This document shows, piece after piece, positions 8,508 through 16,488 of a DNA stretch of 42,449 nt (its first letter is position 1; each line of letters starts with the position of its first letter). The notes beneath the pieces are model-generated. The model was not told the origin of the DNA and did no database searches. It saw nothing but the letters and a program-made list of their open reading frames with translations. Source of the stretch: JAUQQI01 sp042408785 (GTDB lineage Bacteria; Chloroflexota; Dehalococcoidia; JAUQQI01). The stretch lies in the NCBI GenBank assembly GCA_042408785.1, contig JBHOQU010000085.1:1-42449 (forward strand), in the 5' to 3' direction. Position numbers and translations under genes: made by a program.

Positions 8508-9881
8508 ATGGGCAAAGTTGAGGAGCGCATCGCCGAATTCATTGCGGAGGCAAGCCCCGAGGCCATCCCCGAGGCCTGCTACCGGGTCGTCCGGGACGCC
8601 TGCTTTGATTGCGTTGGGGTGACGCTGGCCGGCGCGGCCGAACCCCACGGCCGGGTCATCGCCGACTTGGTCCGCCGGGAGGGCGCCCCGGGCCCCTGCG
8701 CGGTGGTGGGCACCGACATCCGGACCGGACCCACCATGGCGGCCCTGGCCAACGGCACCCTGGCCCACGCCCTTGACTACGACGATATGGGCGGCTTCGG
8801 CCACCCCTCGGCCGTGCTGCTTCCGGCCGCCTTGGCCGCCGGCGAACTGGTGGGGGCCTCGGGCCGGGACCTGCTTACGGCTTACATCGTCGGCTTCGAG
8901 GTGGCCTGTCACCTCGCCCGGGGGGCCAGCTACGTCCAGGGCGAGCGGGGGTTCCACTCGACGGCCGTCTTCGGCACCCTGGGGGCCGCGGCGGCGGCCT
9001 GCCGGCTGCTGGGCCTCGACCGGCACCGGACGGTGATGGCCCTGGGGATTGCGGCCTCGATGCCTTCGGGGGTGCTTCAGAACTTCGGAACCCACACCAA
9101 GCCCCTGCATGCCGGGATGGCGGCCCGCAACGGGGTGATGGCCGCCCTGCTGGCCCGGGAGGGCTTTCTTTCCAGTCCCGATGCGGTGGCCGGGCCCATC
9201 GGCTGGGCGGCGGCCTACCTGGGCGAGGGTCGCTACGACCCCGAAAAGATGGTCAAAGACCTGGGGAAGGTCTGGCTGAGCCAGGAGCGCATCGTCATCA
9301 AGAAGTACCCGTGCTGTGGGAGCAACCACAGCGCCCTGGATTCCCTGCTGGGCCTGATGAACGATTACGGGTTTAAGGCCGACGATGTCGAAGAGGTGGA
9401 AGTATACGGGCTTCCGGGGATTGCCCACGTTCTGCTCTACCCGGAGCCAGAATACGCCTTCCAGGGGAAGTTCAGCATAAACTACTGCGTGGCCAGCGCC
9501 CTGGTGGACGGCCGGGTGGACATTGAAACCTTTAAGGACGAAAAGCTTGCCCGGCCTGGGTTTAAGGCGGCCCTGGCCAAGGTTGAGGTTAAGGTTGTGC
9601 CGAAGTGGGACCCGGCTTATTCTGCCCATCCGGCGGAGACGCCGGTGGTGGTAAGGCTCAAAGATGGGCGGGTTTTAAGGCGGTCGACGAACCGCCACAC
9701 CATGCGGGGTTCGGCGGCGGATCCCCTTACGGCTGAGGAACTCTGGGCGAAGTTTCGGGCCAACGCCCTGAGGTGCCTGCCGGAGTCGCAGGTGGCGGAG
9801 GCCGCCCGGGTGTGGTGGTCATTGGCCGAGCTTTCCGACCTCCAATCGGCCACGGCCGTCGTGACCCACGGTAAAAGCTGA
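8508..9881 (+). CDS. MmgE/PrpD family protein
   Basis: A 457-aa protein of the 2-methylcitrate dehydratase / cis-aconitate decarboxylase superfamily. The start at 8508 is set by AAAAGGAGGAGAAAG immediately upstream; the frame stays open upstream through the permease gene, but that part is not this protein. Landmarks are ANGTLAHALDYDD (residues about 83-95), GGFGHPSAVLLPAALAAGEL after it, FGTHTKPLHAGMAARNGV near residue 190, and KYPCCGSNHSALD near residue 266. Family members dehydrate or decarboxylate small tricarboxylic acids such as 2-methylcitrate, aconitate or itaconate precursors. With a tricarboxylate-type transporter directly downstream, a di- or tricarboxylate substrate is plausible but not shown. 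Confidence 0.9.
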   Translation: MGKVEERIAEFIAEASPEAIPEACYRVVRDACFDCVGVTLAGAAEPHGRVIADLVRREGAPGPCAVVGTDIRTGPTMAALANGTLAHALDYDDMGGFGHPSAVLLPAALAAGELVGASGRDLLTAYIVGFEVACHLARGASYVQGERGFHSTAVFGTLGAAAAACRLLGLDRHRTVMALGIAASMPSGVLQNFGTHTKPLHAGMAARNGVMAALLAREGFLSSPDAVAGPIGWAAAYLGEGRYDPEKMVKDLGKVWLSQERIVIKKYPCCGSNHSALDSLLGLMNDYGFKADDVEEVEVYGLPGIAHVLLYPEPEYAFQGKFSINYCVASALVDGRVDIETFKDEKLARPGFKAALAKVEVKVVPKWDPAYSAHPAETPVVVRLKDGRVLRRSTNRHTMRGSAADPLTAEELWAKFRANALRCLPESQVAEAARVWWSLAELSDLQSATAVVTHGKS

Positions 9882-9909
9882 CGCGCGGCAAACGGCGAAA
9901 GGAGACGCG

Positions 9910-10899
9910 ATGGTTTTCAGGGCTGAGGGTTTCATGCTTCGCTTTTTGTCGGGCCTGCTGCTTCTGGCGGCGGCCTGCAGTCCGGCCACCCCGGCAACCG
10001 CTCCCCAATATCCCACCCGGCCGGTCACCGTGCTGGTTGGCTTCAGCGCCGGCGGGCCGGCAGACCTGACCGCCCGGGCGCTGGCCGAAGCGGTCAAGCC
10101 CTGGTTTCCGCAACCTTTCGAGATCGTTAACCGGCCGGGGGGAGCCGCGGCCGTGGCGACCGCCGAGCTCATCCGGGCCCGGCCGGACGGCTACACCCTT
10201 TGCATGTGCTACGGACCGGCCCTTACCCTGGTGCCCCATATCAGTGAAGTGCCCTATAAGGGTCCGGATGACGTCCAGCCGGTGATTCTGGCCACGGTGG
10301 CCCCTTTCTTCCTGGTGGTCCGGTCCGATGCGCCCTGGCAGGATATACCGCAGTTGGTCGACTACGCCAAACGTAACCCGGGCCAGGTCCGAATCGGCCA
10401 CTCGGGCATAGGTTCGCTTGGTCACATTGGCCTGGAGATGCTGAATCTTAGGGCTGGAACCAACATCGTTGGGGTACCCTTCCCCGGCGCGGCGGATGCC
10501 GTCCGGGCCCTCCTTAGCGGGGACGTCCACGGGATCAACGTCAACCCCGCCGCCGTGGCCGGCCAGCTCGCGGCCGGCCAGGTTCGGCTGCTGGGAGCCT
10601 ACACCGACCGTCGAGTTGCCGGCTTCGAGCGGGTGGCCACGTTCAAAGAGAGCGGCTATGATGTGGTCACGCCCAGCTCGATTTACTTCGTGGCCGCGCC
10701 CAAGGACACACCAAGGGAGCTGGTTCAAAAACTGTACGAAACTTTCAAAAGGGGGATTGAAGGCGAAGCCTTCCAGAAATTTGCTAAGGACAACGGCTTT
10801 GTGACCCAGCCTATGGGGCCGGATGAGCTGGCCCGGATGCTGCGGGCCGATTACGACTTCTTCCGGGACTTTGTAAAGCAAGCCAACCTGCGCCAGTAG
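9910..10899 (+). CDS. tctC: Tripartite tricarboxylate transporter substrate-binding protein (TctC/Bug)
   Basis: A 329-aa periplasmic or surface lipoprotein of the Bug/TctC family. The signal sequence ends in a lipobox at Cys23 (LLLAAAC), followed by the mature start YPTRPVTVLVGFSAGGPAD, a family hallmark. TVAPFFLVVRSDAPWQDIPQLVDYA near residue 130 and the GVPFPGAADAVRALLSGDV ligand-loop region are also typical. GAAAGGAGACGCG precedes the ATG; a Met at residue 9 is an alternative start that would shorten the signal. TctC proteins capture carboxylates such as citrate, glutarate or terephthalate for the TctA/TctB membrane unit encoded next. Confidence 0.93.
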   Translation: MVFRAEGFMLRFLSGLLLLAAACSPATPATAPQYPTRPVTVLVGFSAGGPADLTARALAEAVKPWFPQPFEIVNRPGGAAAVATAELIRARPDGYTLCMCYGPALTLVPHISEVPYKGPDDVQPVILATVAPFFLVVRSDAPWQDIPQLVDYAKRNPGQVRIGHSGIGSLGHIGLEMLNLRAGTNIVGVPFPGAADAVRALLSGDVHGINVNPAAVAGQLAAGQVRLLGAYTDRRVAGFERVATFKESGYDVVTPSSIYFVAAPKDTPRELVQKLYETFKRGIEGEAFQKFAKDNGFVTQPMGPDELARMLRADYDFFRDFVKQANLRQ

Positions 10900-10901
10900 C
10901 G

Positions 10902-11351
10902 GTGCGCGTCGTTTTGACGATCTGTGGCGCCATTCTAGGGCTAGACGTCCTGTACATCGCGGCGGCCTTAAGATATCCGCTTGGTTCTGCCGCCCGGCCG
11001 GGGGCCGGGTTCTATCCCCTCCTCGTGGGGGGCCTGATCGGGTTGGCGGCCCTGGCAACGGCCGCCGAGGCCCATAGGGCCCGCCCGGCTTCTCGGGTAA
11101 ATTGGCCCGGCCGGTCCGGAGCACTCCGGGTTCTGAGCATCGTTGCGGCGGCCCTCAGCTACATCCTCCTCTTACCGTACACCGGTCACCTGGGAGCTGC
11201 GGTGCCCGTGACGGTGATCCCCCTCTGGGTGATGGGCATCAGGCGGTGGTGGCAAGTGGCCGCGCTGAGCGCATTCTTCACGCTGGGTAGCTACTACCTG
11301 TTCGCCGTCATTTTGAGGGTACCTTTTCCGGCCGGAATCCGCGGAGGCTGA
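10902..11351 (+). CDS. tctB: Tripartite tricarboxylate transporter small membrane subunit (TctB, DUF1468)
   Basis: A 149-aa protein starting at GTG 10902, two bases after the tctC stop. Four hydrophobic segments are visible: residues about 3-22, 36-56, 72-92 and 100-145 (the last probably two helices). ARPGAGFYPLLVGGLIGL matches the glycine/proline-rich loop of TctB proteins. It forms the integral-membrane pair with TctA. No Shine-Dalgarno stands out, in line with translational coupling to tctC. Confidence 0.87.
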   Translation: MRVVLTICGAILGLDVLYIAAALRYPLGSAARPGAGFYPLLVGGLIGLAALATAAEAHRARPASRVNWPGRSGALRVLSIVAAALSYILLLPYTGHLGAAVPVTVIPLWVMGIRRWWQVAALSAFFTLGSYYLFAVILRVPFPAGIRGG

Positions 11352-11361
11352 GGCTGGGCTT

Positions 11362-12870
11362 GTGACGCCTCTGGAAGGCCTCGTTTACGGCTTTTGGGTG
11401 GCCCTCAGCCCGCTGAACATTGGCGGGGCCCTGTTGGGAGCCGTCCTCGGGACCCTGGTGGGGGTTCTGCCGGGAATCGGGCCGGTGGGGGCCATGGCCT
11501 TGCTTTTGCCGATCACCCTGCAGATGCCCCCGGAGACGGCCTTGATAATGCTGGCGGCCATCTACTACGGCAGCATGTACGGGGGCTCAACCACGTCGAT
11601 TTTGCTTAACGTTCCGGGTGAGGCCGCCTCAGTCATCACCACCATCGAGGGATACCAGCTGGCCAAGCGGGGCCGGGCTGGGGCGGCCCTGGCCGTGGCC
11701 GCCGTTGGCTCCTTTGTGGCCGGTAGCCTCGGGGTGGTTGGTCTGATGATGTTTGCGCCGGCCCTGAGTCGGTTTGCCCTCTCCTTCGGGGTCCCCGAGT
11801 TCTTCAGTCTTGCCCTTCTCGGGCTGATTGCCCTTTCCCGGGCGTCCGGAGGCCGATTCTGGGCAGGGATCCTGATGCTGGGAGTGGGTCTGGCCCTAGC
11901 CACCGTCGGGCTGGACCCGATTTCAGGGCAGGCCAGGTTTACCTTCGGCATTGTCGAGCTCCAGGGTGGGATCGGACTGGTGCCGGTGGTGATGGGCCTC
12001 TACGGGATAGCCGAAGTCCTCTCGGTGGCTGAGCAGGCCGGCGGACTGCCCAGCATCCGGGCGATCCGCTGGCGGGAGTTGTTTCCGAGTGGAGAGGAGT
12101 GGCGCCGGGCGGTCCCGGCCATCATTCGGGGCACGGTAGTTGGGTTCTTCGTCGGCCTCATTCCTGGCCCGTCGACGGTACTTTCTACGTTCGTTTCGTA
12201 TAACCTTGAGCGGCGGCTGAATCGGCGGGGGGAGTTCGGCCGCGGGGCCATCGAGGGCGTTGCCGGTCCGGAATCGGCCAACAACGCCGCCACCAGTGGG
12301 GCGATGGTGCCGATGCTTTCCCTCGGCATCCCCTTCAGCCCCGCTACGGCCATGCTGCTGGCAGCCCTGCTGGTCCAAGGGATCCGGCCGGGGCCACTAC
12401 TGGTAAGGGAGCACCCGGAAGTGTTCTGGGGGGTTGTCGCCTCGATGTACGTCGGCAATGCGGCCCTCCTAATTCTAAACCTGCCCTTGGTGGGCCTCTG
12501 GGCCAGCGTGCTGCGGATTCCTCAGGCGATACTCCTTACCGGGGTCTTGCTCCTTACCCTGGTGGGCGCCTACACCGTCGACAACAGCCTGCTGGACCTG
12601 CTAACCCTTATGGGGGCGGGGCTCGCCGGGTACCTATTCCGGAAGGTGGGTTTTGACCCGGCCCCGCTGGTGCTGGGCCTGGTGCTGGGCCCGGTCCTGG
12701 AAAATTCCTTCCGGCAGGCCTTATTCATGAGTCAGGGAAGCCCCATGGTCTTTGTTCAGCGGCCCATCAGCGCCCTGCTGCTCGGGTTGGCCTTGCTGGT
12801 TCTGATCGCCCCCGGCCTGTGGCGTTTGGGCGCGGCGCGCAGACTCAAGAGGGAGGCCGAAAATGCCTGA
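11362..12870 (+). CDS. tctA: Tripartite tricarboxylate transporter large permease (TctA)
   Basis: A 502-aa polytopic membrane protein with about 11-12 helices. The first TctA signature, GVLPGIGPVGAMALLLPITL (residues 34-53), is followed by MYGGSTTSILLNVPGEAASV (71-90), and the second half repeats the pattern with GLIPGPSTVLSTFVSY and GVAGPESANNAATSGAMVPM. Start is GTG 11362. Its stop overlaps the next gene, a CoA-transferase starting at 12863, by 8 bases, so importer and CoA activation look co-translated. This is the main evidence that the imported carboxylate is fed directly to CoA transfer. Confidence 0.94.
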   Translation: MTPLEGLVYGFWVALSPLNIGGALLGAVLGTLVGVLPGIGPVGAMALLLPITLQMPPETALIMLAAIYYGSMYGGSTTSILLNVPGEAASVITTIEGYQLAKRGRAGAALAVAAVGSFVAGSLGVVGLMMFAPALSRFALSFGVPEFFSLALLGLIALSRASGGRFWAGILMLGVGLALATVGLDPISGQARFTFGIVELQGGIGLVPVVMGLYGIAEVLSVAEQAGGLPSIRAIRWRELFPSGEEWRRAVPAIIRGTVVGFFVGLIPGPSTVLSTFVSYNLERRLNRRGEFGRGAIEGVAGPESANNAATSGAMVPMLSLGIPFSPATAMLLAALLVQGIRPGPLLVREHPEVFWGVVASMYVGNAALLILNLPLVGLWASVLRIPQAILLTGVLLLTLVGAYTVDNSLLDLLTLMGAGLAGYLFRKVGFDPAPLVLGLVLGPVLENSFRQALFMSQGSPMVFVQRPISALLLGLALLVLIAPGLWRLGAARRLKREAENA

Positions 12871-14050
12871 ACAGCCCGCGGGTCCACTGGCCGGAATCCG
12901 GGCCATCGACCTGGCCCAGATGTACGCCGGGCCCCTGGCCGCCGCCTACCTGGCGGACTTCGGGGCCGACGTCATCAAGGTGGAGCCCCCCTGGGGTGAG
13001 TCGGGCCGGGCGGCCTACAACCTTGCCGACTTCGATAAAGAATCAAAGCCCTTCCTGGCCCTCAACCGGAATAAACGGGGGATCGTGGTTAACCTCCGGA
13101 CCGAGGCCGGCCGGGCCCTGGTCCAGGACCTCTGCCGCACGGCCGACGTGGTCATCTGCAACTTCCGGGATGCCACCGCCCGCCGCCTCGGGGTCGACTA
13201 TGAGACCCTGAGCCGCCTCAACCCGCGCCTCGTTTACGGCCAGGTAACGGCTTTCGGGTCCCAGGGACCCGACCGGGATAAGCCCGCCTACGACCTGGTG
13301 GTTCAGGCCCGGACGGGAATCCTGGGCGCCCGCCGCTGGCCCGACGGAACCCCGCTCACTTTCCCGGTGATGGTTTCGGACATGGCCGCGGCCCTCCAGC
13401 TGGCCCTCGGCATTACCCTCGCCCTCATCGAGCGGGAGCGAAGCGGCCGGGGCCAGAAAGTTGAGGTCTCCCTCCTCGGGGCGGCCCTGGCGATGCAGAC
13501 CAGCTACCTGGTGCGCCTCCAGGGGGACCGGTCGAGCCTGCCGGGCGGCCCCTCGGTCAACACGTGTTACCGGTGCTCGGACGGTGAGTACCTCATCGTC
13601 GTGGTTATAACCGAGGACGAGTGGCACCGCCTCTGCCAGGCCCTGGACCTCCCCCACCTGGCCGACGACCCGCGGTTTAACGACTATTCCAAGCGGCAGG
13701 CCGAGGCTGAAACCCTGGTGGAGGTGCTGGCCGCAGTCTTCGAAACCAGGCCCCGGGAGGAGTGGCTCGAAATCCTGGAGGAATACGGCATCCCCTGCGG
13801 ACCGGTCCTCCCCCGGGAGGCGGTATTCCAAGACCCCCAGGTCCGGGCCAACGACCTTATCGCCCCAATCAACCACCCGGTCGTGGGGCCGGTGGAGGTG
13901 GTCGGGGTTACCGTCAAGCTGGGGCGGACGCCGGGCCGGGTGCTGGGGCCCTCCCCGACGCTGGGCCAGCACACCGAGCTGATCCTGCAAGAGCTGGGCT
14001 ACAGCCCTGAACAGGTCGCCGCCCTGCGGGCCCAGGGCGCCCTCGGGTGA
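12863..14050 (+). CDS. CaiB/BaiF (family III) CoA-transferase, third of three
   Basis: A 395-aa family III CoA-transferase with LADFGADVIKVEPPWGESGR (residues 30-49), NRNKRGIVVNL (69-79) and the catalytic-site stretch VSDMAAALQLALG, in which Asp173 is the expected nucleophile. GRGQKVEVSLLGAALAMQ follows. It is the last gene of the left-hand + strand run and starts inside the end of tctA. After it the strand switches; the 24 bases before the convergent neighbour hold only a short GGTAG/CTACC inverted repeat without a T-tract. Confidence 0.92.
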   Translation: MPEQPAGPLAGIRAIDLAQMYAGPLAAAYLADFGADVIKVEPPWGESGRAAYNLADFDKESKPFLALNRNKRGIVVNLRTEAGRALVQDLCRTADVVICNFRDATARRLGVDYETLSRLNPRLVYGQVTAFGSQGPDRDKPAYDLVVQARTGILGARRWPDGTPLTFPVMVSDMAAALQLALGITLALIERERSGRGQKVEVSLLGAALAMQTSYLVRLQGDRSSLPGGPSVNTCYRCSDGEYLIVVVITEDEWHRLCQALDLPHLADDPRFNDYSKRQAEAETLVEVLAAVFETRPREEWLEILEEYGIPCGPVLPREAVFQDPQVRANDLIAPINHPVVGPVEVVGVTVKLGRTPGRVLGPSPTLGQHTELILQELGYSPEQVAALRAQGALG

Positions 14051-14074
14051 CGGCGGAGACCGGGGTAGGTCCTG

Positions 14075-15052
14075 CTACCAGGTCAGCTCGACCGCCTGTG
14101 GGCCCTTGAGGGCCCGGCGAACGGCCTCGGCCATCCGGTAGGCGGCGAGCAGTTCCTCCAGGGGGCGAAGCCTGGCCGCCGGGTCCTTTTCAAAGGCCAG
14201 GTGCACGAAGTGCTCCAGGATGGCCGCCCTGGAATTGGGGAGCGGCGGGTGCTGCTCCACGCCGCCGCCGAAAAATGCCACCGTGCCCCGGCCAGCGTCG
14301 GCCCGAAAGGCCCCTTTTTCCCCTACCACTTCGAAGACGGCCTCGGCCCGGAGGGGCACGTGGTTGGGAAAAACGCGCCCGAACTCAACGCTCAGCACCC
14401 CCTCGTCCTCCAGCCGGGCCACCACCGAGACAAGCCGGCCCGAGTGGTCCTCGGCATACAGGCGGCGCGGCCGCCCGAAGGTTGACACCACGTAGCTGAA
14501 AAGCTCAACGCCCGGCAACACCGGCGGGTCCCAGTCGGAGTCGGCCGTGGCCTTAACCCACAGCGTTCCCGAGACGGCCAGCACCCGCCCGGCCTGACCC
14601 GTCCGCACCAGCTCGGCCGCCCGGAGCAGGGCCGGCGCAAAAAGCAGGGGCATGGCGACCAGGCCGGCCCGGCCCCCCTCGCGGGTTCGCAGGTAAAGGA
14701 CTTCGAAGGTCTGGATATAGGGAGTGAAGGGTCCGGGAGCCAGCCAGTGCTTTCGGGCCTGAATCGCCCGCTCCACCCAGCGGCGGCGCTTCCCGGGGGG
14801 CGCGCCCACCAGGATCGCTTCGGCCAGGGGGTGGTGAAGGACGTAGTCCGGGCCGCCCACCGGGCGGCCGGAGGGCGGCCGTTCCGGGGCTGGCTCAGCC
14901 CCAAACCTCTCGGCCGCCTTTGCCACGAGGTCCGGGTTCGGGTCCCACACGGGCCCCACCCGACAGGCCGGGTGGGCAACGATGGACTCCATCCAGCCGA
15001 AAACTTCCGGGTCCTCGAGTCCAAGCACCCCGAAGGTCAGCGTCTGAGCCAT
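14075..15052 (-). CDS. Gfo/Idh/MocA family oxidoreductase
   Basis: A 325-aa protein with an N-terminal Rossmann-like start (LTFGVLGLEDPEVFGWMESI), the PVWDPNPDLVAKAAERFG second strand-helix, and a C-terminal alpha/beta domain ending in LLAAYRMAEAVRRALKG, the usual end of this family. The nucleotide loop reads G-V-L-G-L-E rather than the classic GxGxxG, so NAD(P) binding is less certain. Members oxidise sugar- or polyol-like alcohols or reduce imines and biliverdin. Substrate unknown. It lies convergent to the CoA-transferase, with weak ribosome-site evidence (TAAGAACC before the ATG). Confidence 0.78.
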   Translation of the reverse strand: MAQTLTFGVLGLEDPEVFGWMESIVAHPACRVGPVWDPNPDLVAKAAERFGAEPAPERPPSGRPVGGPDYVLHHPLAEAILVGAPPGKRRRWVERAIQARKHWLAPGPFTPYIQTFEVLYLRTREGGRAGLVAMPLLFAPALLRAAELVRTGQAGRVLAVSGTLWVKATADSDWDPPVLPGVELFSYVVSTFGRPRRLYAEDHSGRLVSVVARLEDEGVLSVEFGRVFPNHVPLRAEAVFEVVGEKGAFRADAGRGTVAFFGGGVEQHPPLPNSRAAILEHFVHLAFEKDPAARLRPLEELLAAYRMAEAVRRALKGPQAVELTW

Positions 15053-15126
15053 GGTTCTTACTAAGCAGGTTGGGTTATAACTTCGACGTTAACCTGGGTC
15101 GCGACCGCGACCGCCCGGTAGAGGGG

Positions 15127-15489
15127 TCAGCGGTTTTTATAACGTTCCACCAGGGCCTCGGCCTGCTCCCGGGTCACCCCGGCCAGCTCAAATTTAAGGT
15201 TGACCTCCCGGAAGTTGGCCGGGTCGTCCCCAAGGCGCACACCTTCAATGCCGGCCCGGGCCCAGGCCAGGGGCCAGCCGGCCTCCCGGGCAAAGGCATC
15301 CACCAGGAGGACCCCGCAGGCCGAAATGCCGGCCAGGAACGCCTCGGCCGGGGTGATTTCTTCCCCGGGTCCCCCGCCGTAGGCCGGCTCATCGATGACA
15401 AAGTGGTGGTTGCGGACCGTATTCAGGGAGCGGCCCGGAATGCCGACCGTTCGGCTTTCCGCCCGGGTTATGATGAGCCCTTCAGCCAT
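15127..15489 (-). CDS. OsmC-like family protein
   Basis: A 120-aa OsmC-fold protein. The ATG at 15489 is preferred over the longer frame to 15516 because CCGGAGG lies 8 nt upstream of it. PAEAFLAGISACGVLLVDAFAREAGW (residues about 47-72, quoted here only by its FLAGISACG core) holds the conserved resolving-type cysteine of OsmC/Ohr proteins; the N-terminal peroxidatic cysteine of classic Ohr enzymes is not seen, so peroxidase activity is doubtful. Its own extended -10 promoter (15520-15528) overlaps the stop of the upstream pseudogene. Confidence 0.8.
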   Translation of the reverse strand: MAEGLIITRAESRTVGIPGRSLNTVRNHHFVIDEPAYGGGPGEEITPAEAFLAGISACGVLLVDAFAREAGWPLAWARAGIEGVRLGDDPANFREVNLKFELAGVTREQAEALVERYKNR

Positions 15490-15519
15490 CCAGTAACCTC
15501 CGGAGAGGGTCTGCAAAGA

Positions 15520-15528
15520 AGTATATCA
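15520..15528 (-). promoter_or_regulatory. Extended -10 promoter for the OsmC-like gene
   Basis: On the minus strand the sequence reads TGATATACT, i.e. TGn joined to a TATACT -10 hexamer. No good -35 is visible, as allowed for extended -10 promoters. It lies about 30 nt upstream of the ATG at 15489 with a CCGGAGG ribosome site in between. Confidence 0.55.
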
Positions 15529-16229
15529 GGTCCCTAGACCGAAGCGGACCAGGTCGGGCAGGTGGCGCCCAAGCCGAAGCCATTCGGGCTCCGGAAGAAG
15601 CCCCTCCGAAAACGCGCCCAACTGGGCCGAAAATCCCTGATGAATGGGTTCCCCGTGGCCGAAGCAAGCGGCTTCCGGACCAAGCCCAAGGATGCGCTTT
15701 AGGGAACCCAGGTGAACCTCGCCCTGCCGGCCGAACGGGCCCACGGGCCTGGCCAATCGGCTGTCGACCCGGAGGAGAAGGTCTCCGAGGAAAATGATCC
15801 GCCGCTCCCGCCGAAGAAAGCAGAGGTGAGCCGGCGAATGCCCTGGGGTGTGAACGGCGACCAGGGCTTCAAAGCCCGGAATGGAGGCGCCGTCTGCCAG
15901 CGGCTTCGCATCGGGAACCGGCAGAACCCGCAATCGTTCCGGCCAGCGGAGGGGCGATCCCCAACCTTGCCGGAGCCGGCCCAGCTCCGCCGGGTGGACC
16001 TAGACCGGGGCCCCCGACCACTCCCGAAGCCGGGCGGCGGCCCCGGCGTGGTCGGGGTGGGTGTGGGTGAGAAGGATGGCAACCAAATCGTCCGGCCGCA
16101 GGCCGTAAGCTACCAGCGTCGGAATCAGGTCGCCGGCCCCGGCAAGACTCCCGGGGTCGACCAGAACCGCCCGCCGCCGGCGCTGTGCCGAGTCCGGGTC
16201 ACAAAGACGCCGGGCTCAACCTCCCGCAT
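15526..16229 (-). pseudogene. MBL-fold metallo-hydrolase, broken by a frameshift and an in-frame stop
   Basis: Read from ATG 16229, the protein begins MREVEPGVFVTRTRHSAGGG, a normal MBL-fold start. The frame is then lost between about 16155 and 16195 and continues in another frame as RRAVLVDPGSLAGAGDLIPT and AILLTHTHPDHAGAAARL, the zinc-binding HxHxDH motif of the fold. A second lesion is the TAG at 16002-16000, inside GAPV*VHPAEL, where relatives usually have Tyr or another residue. Downstream the frame stays open (HTPGHSPAHLCFL, a second metal histidine motif; FLGDLLL; FGHGEP) to the stop at 15526. Everything needed for the fold is present apart from the two breaks, so this is a recent pseudogene or carries two sequence errors. 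Four bases separate it from the upstream small gene, as in an operon. Confidence 0.8.
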
Positions 16230-16232
16230 GGG

Positions 16233-16448
16233 CTACCCGGCAGCCGGCCGGGTCCGGTCCCGCTCCAGGCCCTGGATGGCCTCGTCCAGCAGGGCCCGGA
16301 CCGCCAGTAGGCCCTCTTTTACGGCGTTGCGAAGGTGCCGGGCCACGCTCTGGGGCACAAGCCGGCGCCGGATGGGTATCCGGATGTGCAGGGTGCCGAA
16401 GGCCTCATCCTCCCGGGCTTCGTACTCGAAAAATCGCTGTTCGGCCAT
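16233..16448 (-). CDS. Small protein of unknown function (71 aa)
   Basis: I do not recognise this protein. It is 71 residues, has an excellent ribosome site (GGGAGG about 7 nt before ATG 16448), and ends 3 nt before the start of the MBL-fold pseudogene, so the two were probably co-translated. The first 25 residues look like beta strands (RFFEYEAREDEAFGTLHIRI); the rest is one charged amphipathic helix with a basic run (IRRRLVP) followed by alternating Leu/Ala/Arg/Glu. No cysteines, signal peptide or membrane segment. A dimeric DNA- or protein-binding role is possible but unsupported. Confidence 0.65.
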   Translation of the reverse strand: MAEQRFFEYEAREDEAFGTLHIRIPIRRRLVPQSVARHLRNAVKEGLLAVRALLDEAIQGLERDRTRPAAG

Positions 16449-16488
16449 GGTTACACCTCCCAGCTTAATGATAGCCGAAGGAGCCCGG

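Noticed and set aside
9727..11124. A 465-codon minus-strand open frame across the PrpD-TctC-TctB genes
   Set aside because: It crosses three clear genes on the other strand and has no plausible start signal or domain.
14051..14080. GGTAG/CTACC inverted repeat as a bidirectional terminator
   Set aside because: The stem is only 5 bp and no T-tract follows in either direction.
16000..16002. TAG in the MBL-fold gene read as pyrrolysine or as a readthrough codon
   Set aside because: The same gene also has an independent frameshift upstream, and there are no pylTSBCD genes or tRNAs in the window, so decay or sequence error is simpler.
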